64,000 nucleotides of DNA, from positions 1-64,000 of the forward strand of contig CAYVVT010000015.1 in the NCBI GenBank assembly GCA_964454335.1, in the 5' to 3' direction. Both the position numbers and the translations under genes were made by a program. Shown here piece by piece: positions 63,504 to 64,000 of the stretch. Within the stretch, counting starts at the first letter, position 1, and each line of letters begins with the position of its first letter. Source of the stretch: CAYVVT01 sp964454335. GTDB lineage: Bacteria > Fidelibacterota > UBA8477 > JABMPR01. The notes under the pieces are model-generated. The model made no database searches, was not told where the DNA came from, and was given only the letters and a program-made list of their open reading frames with translations.

Positions 63504-63517
63504 TTTGTGTTGACAAA
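63504..63517. promoter_or_regulatory. TTTGT-GTTG-ACAAA site before the Lrp-type gene
   Basis: An inverted repeat just upstream of the Lrp-type gene, related to the one at 62734. Lrp-family proteins often repress their own genes. The rest of 63486-63855 shows no convincing gene; it should contain the promoter of the gene at 63856. Confidence 0.45.
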
Positions 63518-63855
63518 CAACTGATCTACCGAAAGAGTTTAATCTGGATCACATTGAAAGAAGCCAGCCGGGAAGGAAGGGTGCTGAGGAGCATGCGTGG
63601 ACAGAAAGATGGCTTAAGATGGAGTAAGGGAGTAAGGAAGCATACCGCATGGAAGCCTGCCGAAGCCTTAACGTTGGGAGGCCAAGGTGGATTTAAGATC
63701 CGTTCGTACGCAAGGATCGGAAAATTCTTGGATTATTTGACAAGTGGATATGAGCAGACCACGTATCTACCGTTGTACCCCTTTAAAATACCCTTGTCCG
63801 AAGCCACCCAAATGCTTACTTAACCACGCTTAATGATCGGGGAGAGGACGTATTG

Positions 63856-64000
63856 ATGGCGGCTGATGAGAGCAAGTACCCACAGGACATAGACACCACC
63901 TCACAACCCTATCCAGCATTAGAATTCCACCTGCACAGCAGCGCCCGGGATAAGTATGCTCTGGATACACGTCTGTTTGCCCTGGACCACAACCGGCTGA
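63856..64000 (+). CDS. start of a gene, N-terminal 48 residues only
   Basis: ATG 63856 follows GGGAGAGG and opens a frame that runs off the window. The product begins MAADESKYPQDIDTTSQPYP and continues with LEFHLHSSARDKYALDTRLF. The latter resembles the N-terminal stretch of some large alpha-amylase-family proteins (FHVSRxARDxYxFDxxLF). This is a recollection from pattern only, so the identity is weakly supported. The rest of the gene lies outside the window. Confidence 0.5.
   Translation, partial: MAADESKYPQDIDTTSQPYPALEFHLHSSARDKYALDTRLFALDHNRL

Noticed and set aside
63554..63823. 89-codon frame between the Lrp-type gene and the last gene
   Set aside because: TTG start without ribosome-binding site, basic low-information sequence and no domain.

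Overview
The window (about 51% GC by eye, dense gene packing, no rRNA or tRNA recognised) looks like a chromosomal segment from an uncultured bacterium of the wider FCB group, such as Marinimicrobia (Fidelibacterota), KSB1 or Calditrichota. The main pointer is the C-terminal sorting domain of the large secreted protein at 29170..33114, which carries the NYPNPFNPST motif and a KM-rich end typical of type IX-sorted proteins. Many lipoproteins, a type IVa pilus with a secretin, and a multihaem cytochrome fit. The phylum call is inference.

Layout. 11..5194 (minus) is a phosphorelay operon: HPt protein, receiver, large hybrid kinase, and an HPt-receiver-GGDEF protein whose GGDEF domain is cut short at the window edge. 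5287..8111 (minus) holds two exported proteins, an LVIVD propeller and an alpha/beta hydrolase, separated by palindromic repeats. 8334..16112 (plus) is a second signalling operon: a possible small membrane protein, a 1830-residue hybrid kinase with a periplasmic solute-binding domain, a receiver-adenylate cyclase and a receiver-HD-GYP protein. 16133..18433 is a PabB-PabA fusion. 18514..29069 (plus) is metabolic and exported: DUF1232, a repeat protein, an M14 carboxypeptidase, a chemoreceptor relic, two overlapping amidohydrolases, a VOC protein and a GH20 hexosaminidase lipoprotein. 29170..33114 is the large type IX-sorted protein.

33331..37695 holds two outward-facing paralogous regulators, each with a TPR-like N-terminal part and two Fis-like DNA-binding modules. 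Between them lie an SNase-like small protein, a lipoprotein gene and a strong palindrome. 38050..57270 is a type IV pilus locus: a broken ExeA-like ATPase, a PilM-PilN fusion, PilO, PilP, PilQ, two PilT-type retraction ATPases, a receiver, PilD, PilB, a sigma-54 activator, PilC and seven pilin-like proteins. A good sigma-54 promoter lies before the first pilin gene. The sequence therefore suggests a locally encoded pilus under sigma-54 control, with the neighbouring cAMP and c-di-GMP genes as plausible but unproven inputs.

57322..64000 holds a secreted repeat protein, a cluster of palindromic MITE-like repeats enclosing a small GIY-YIG nuclease gene, an outer-membrane protein, a lipoprotein, a lone HPt protein, a six-haem cytochrome lipoprotein, an Lrp/AsnC regulator with shared palindromic sites near both, and the start of a further gene. 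The strongest leads for undescribed biology are the GIY-YIG/palindrome cluster, the paired TPR-double-Fis regulators, and the broken ATPase/PilMN junction.
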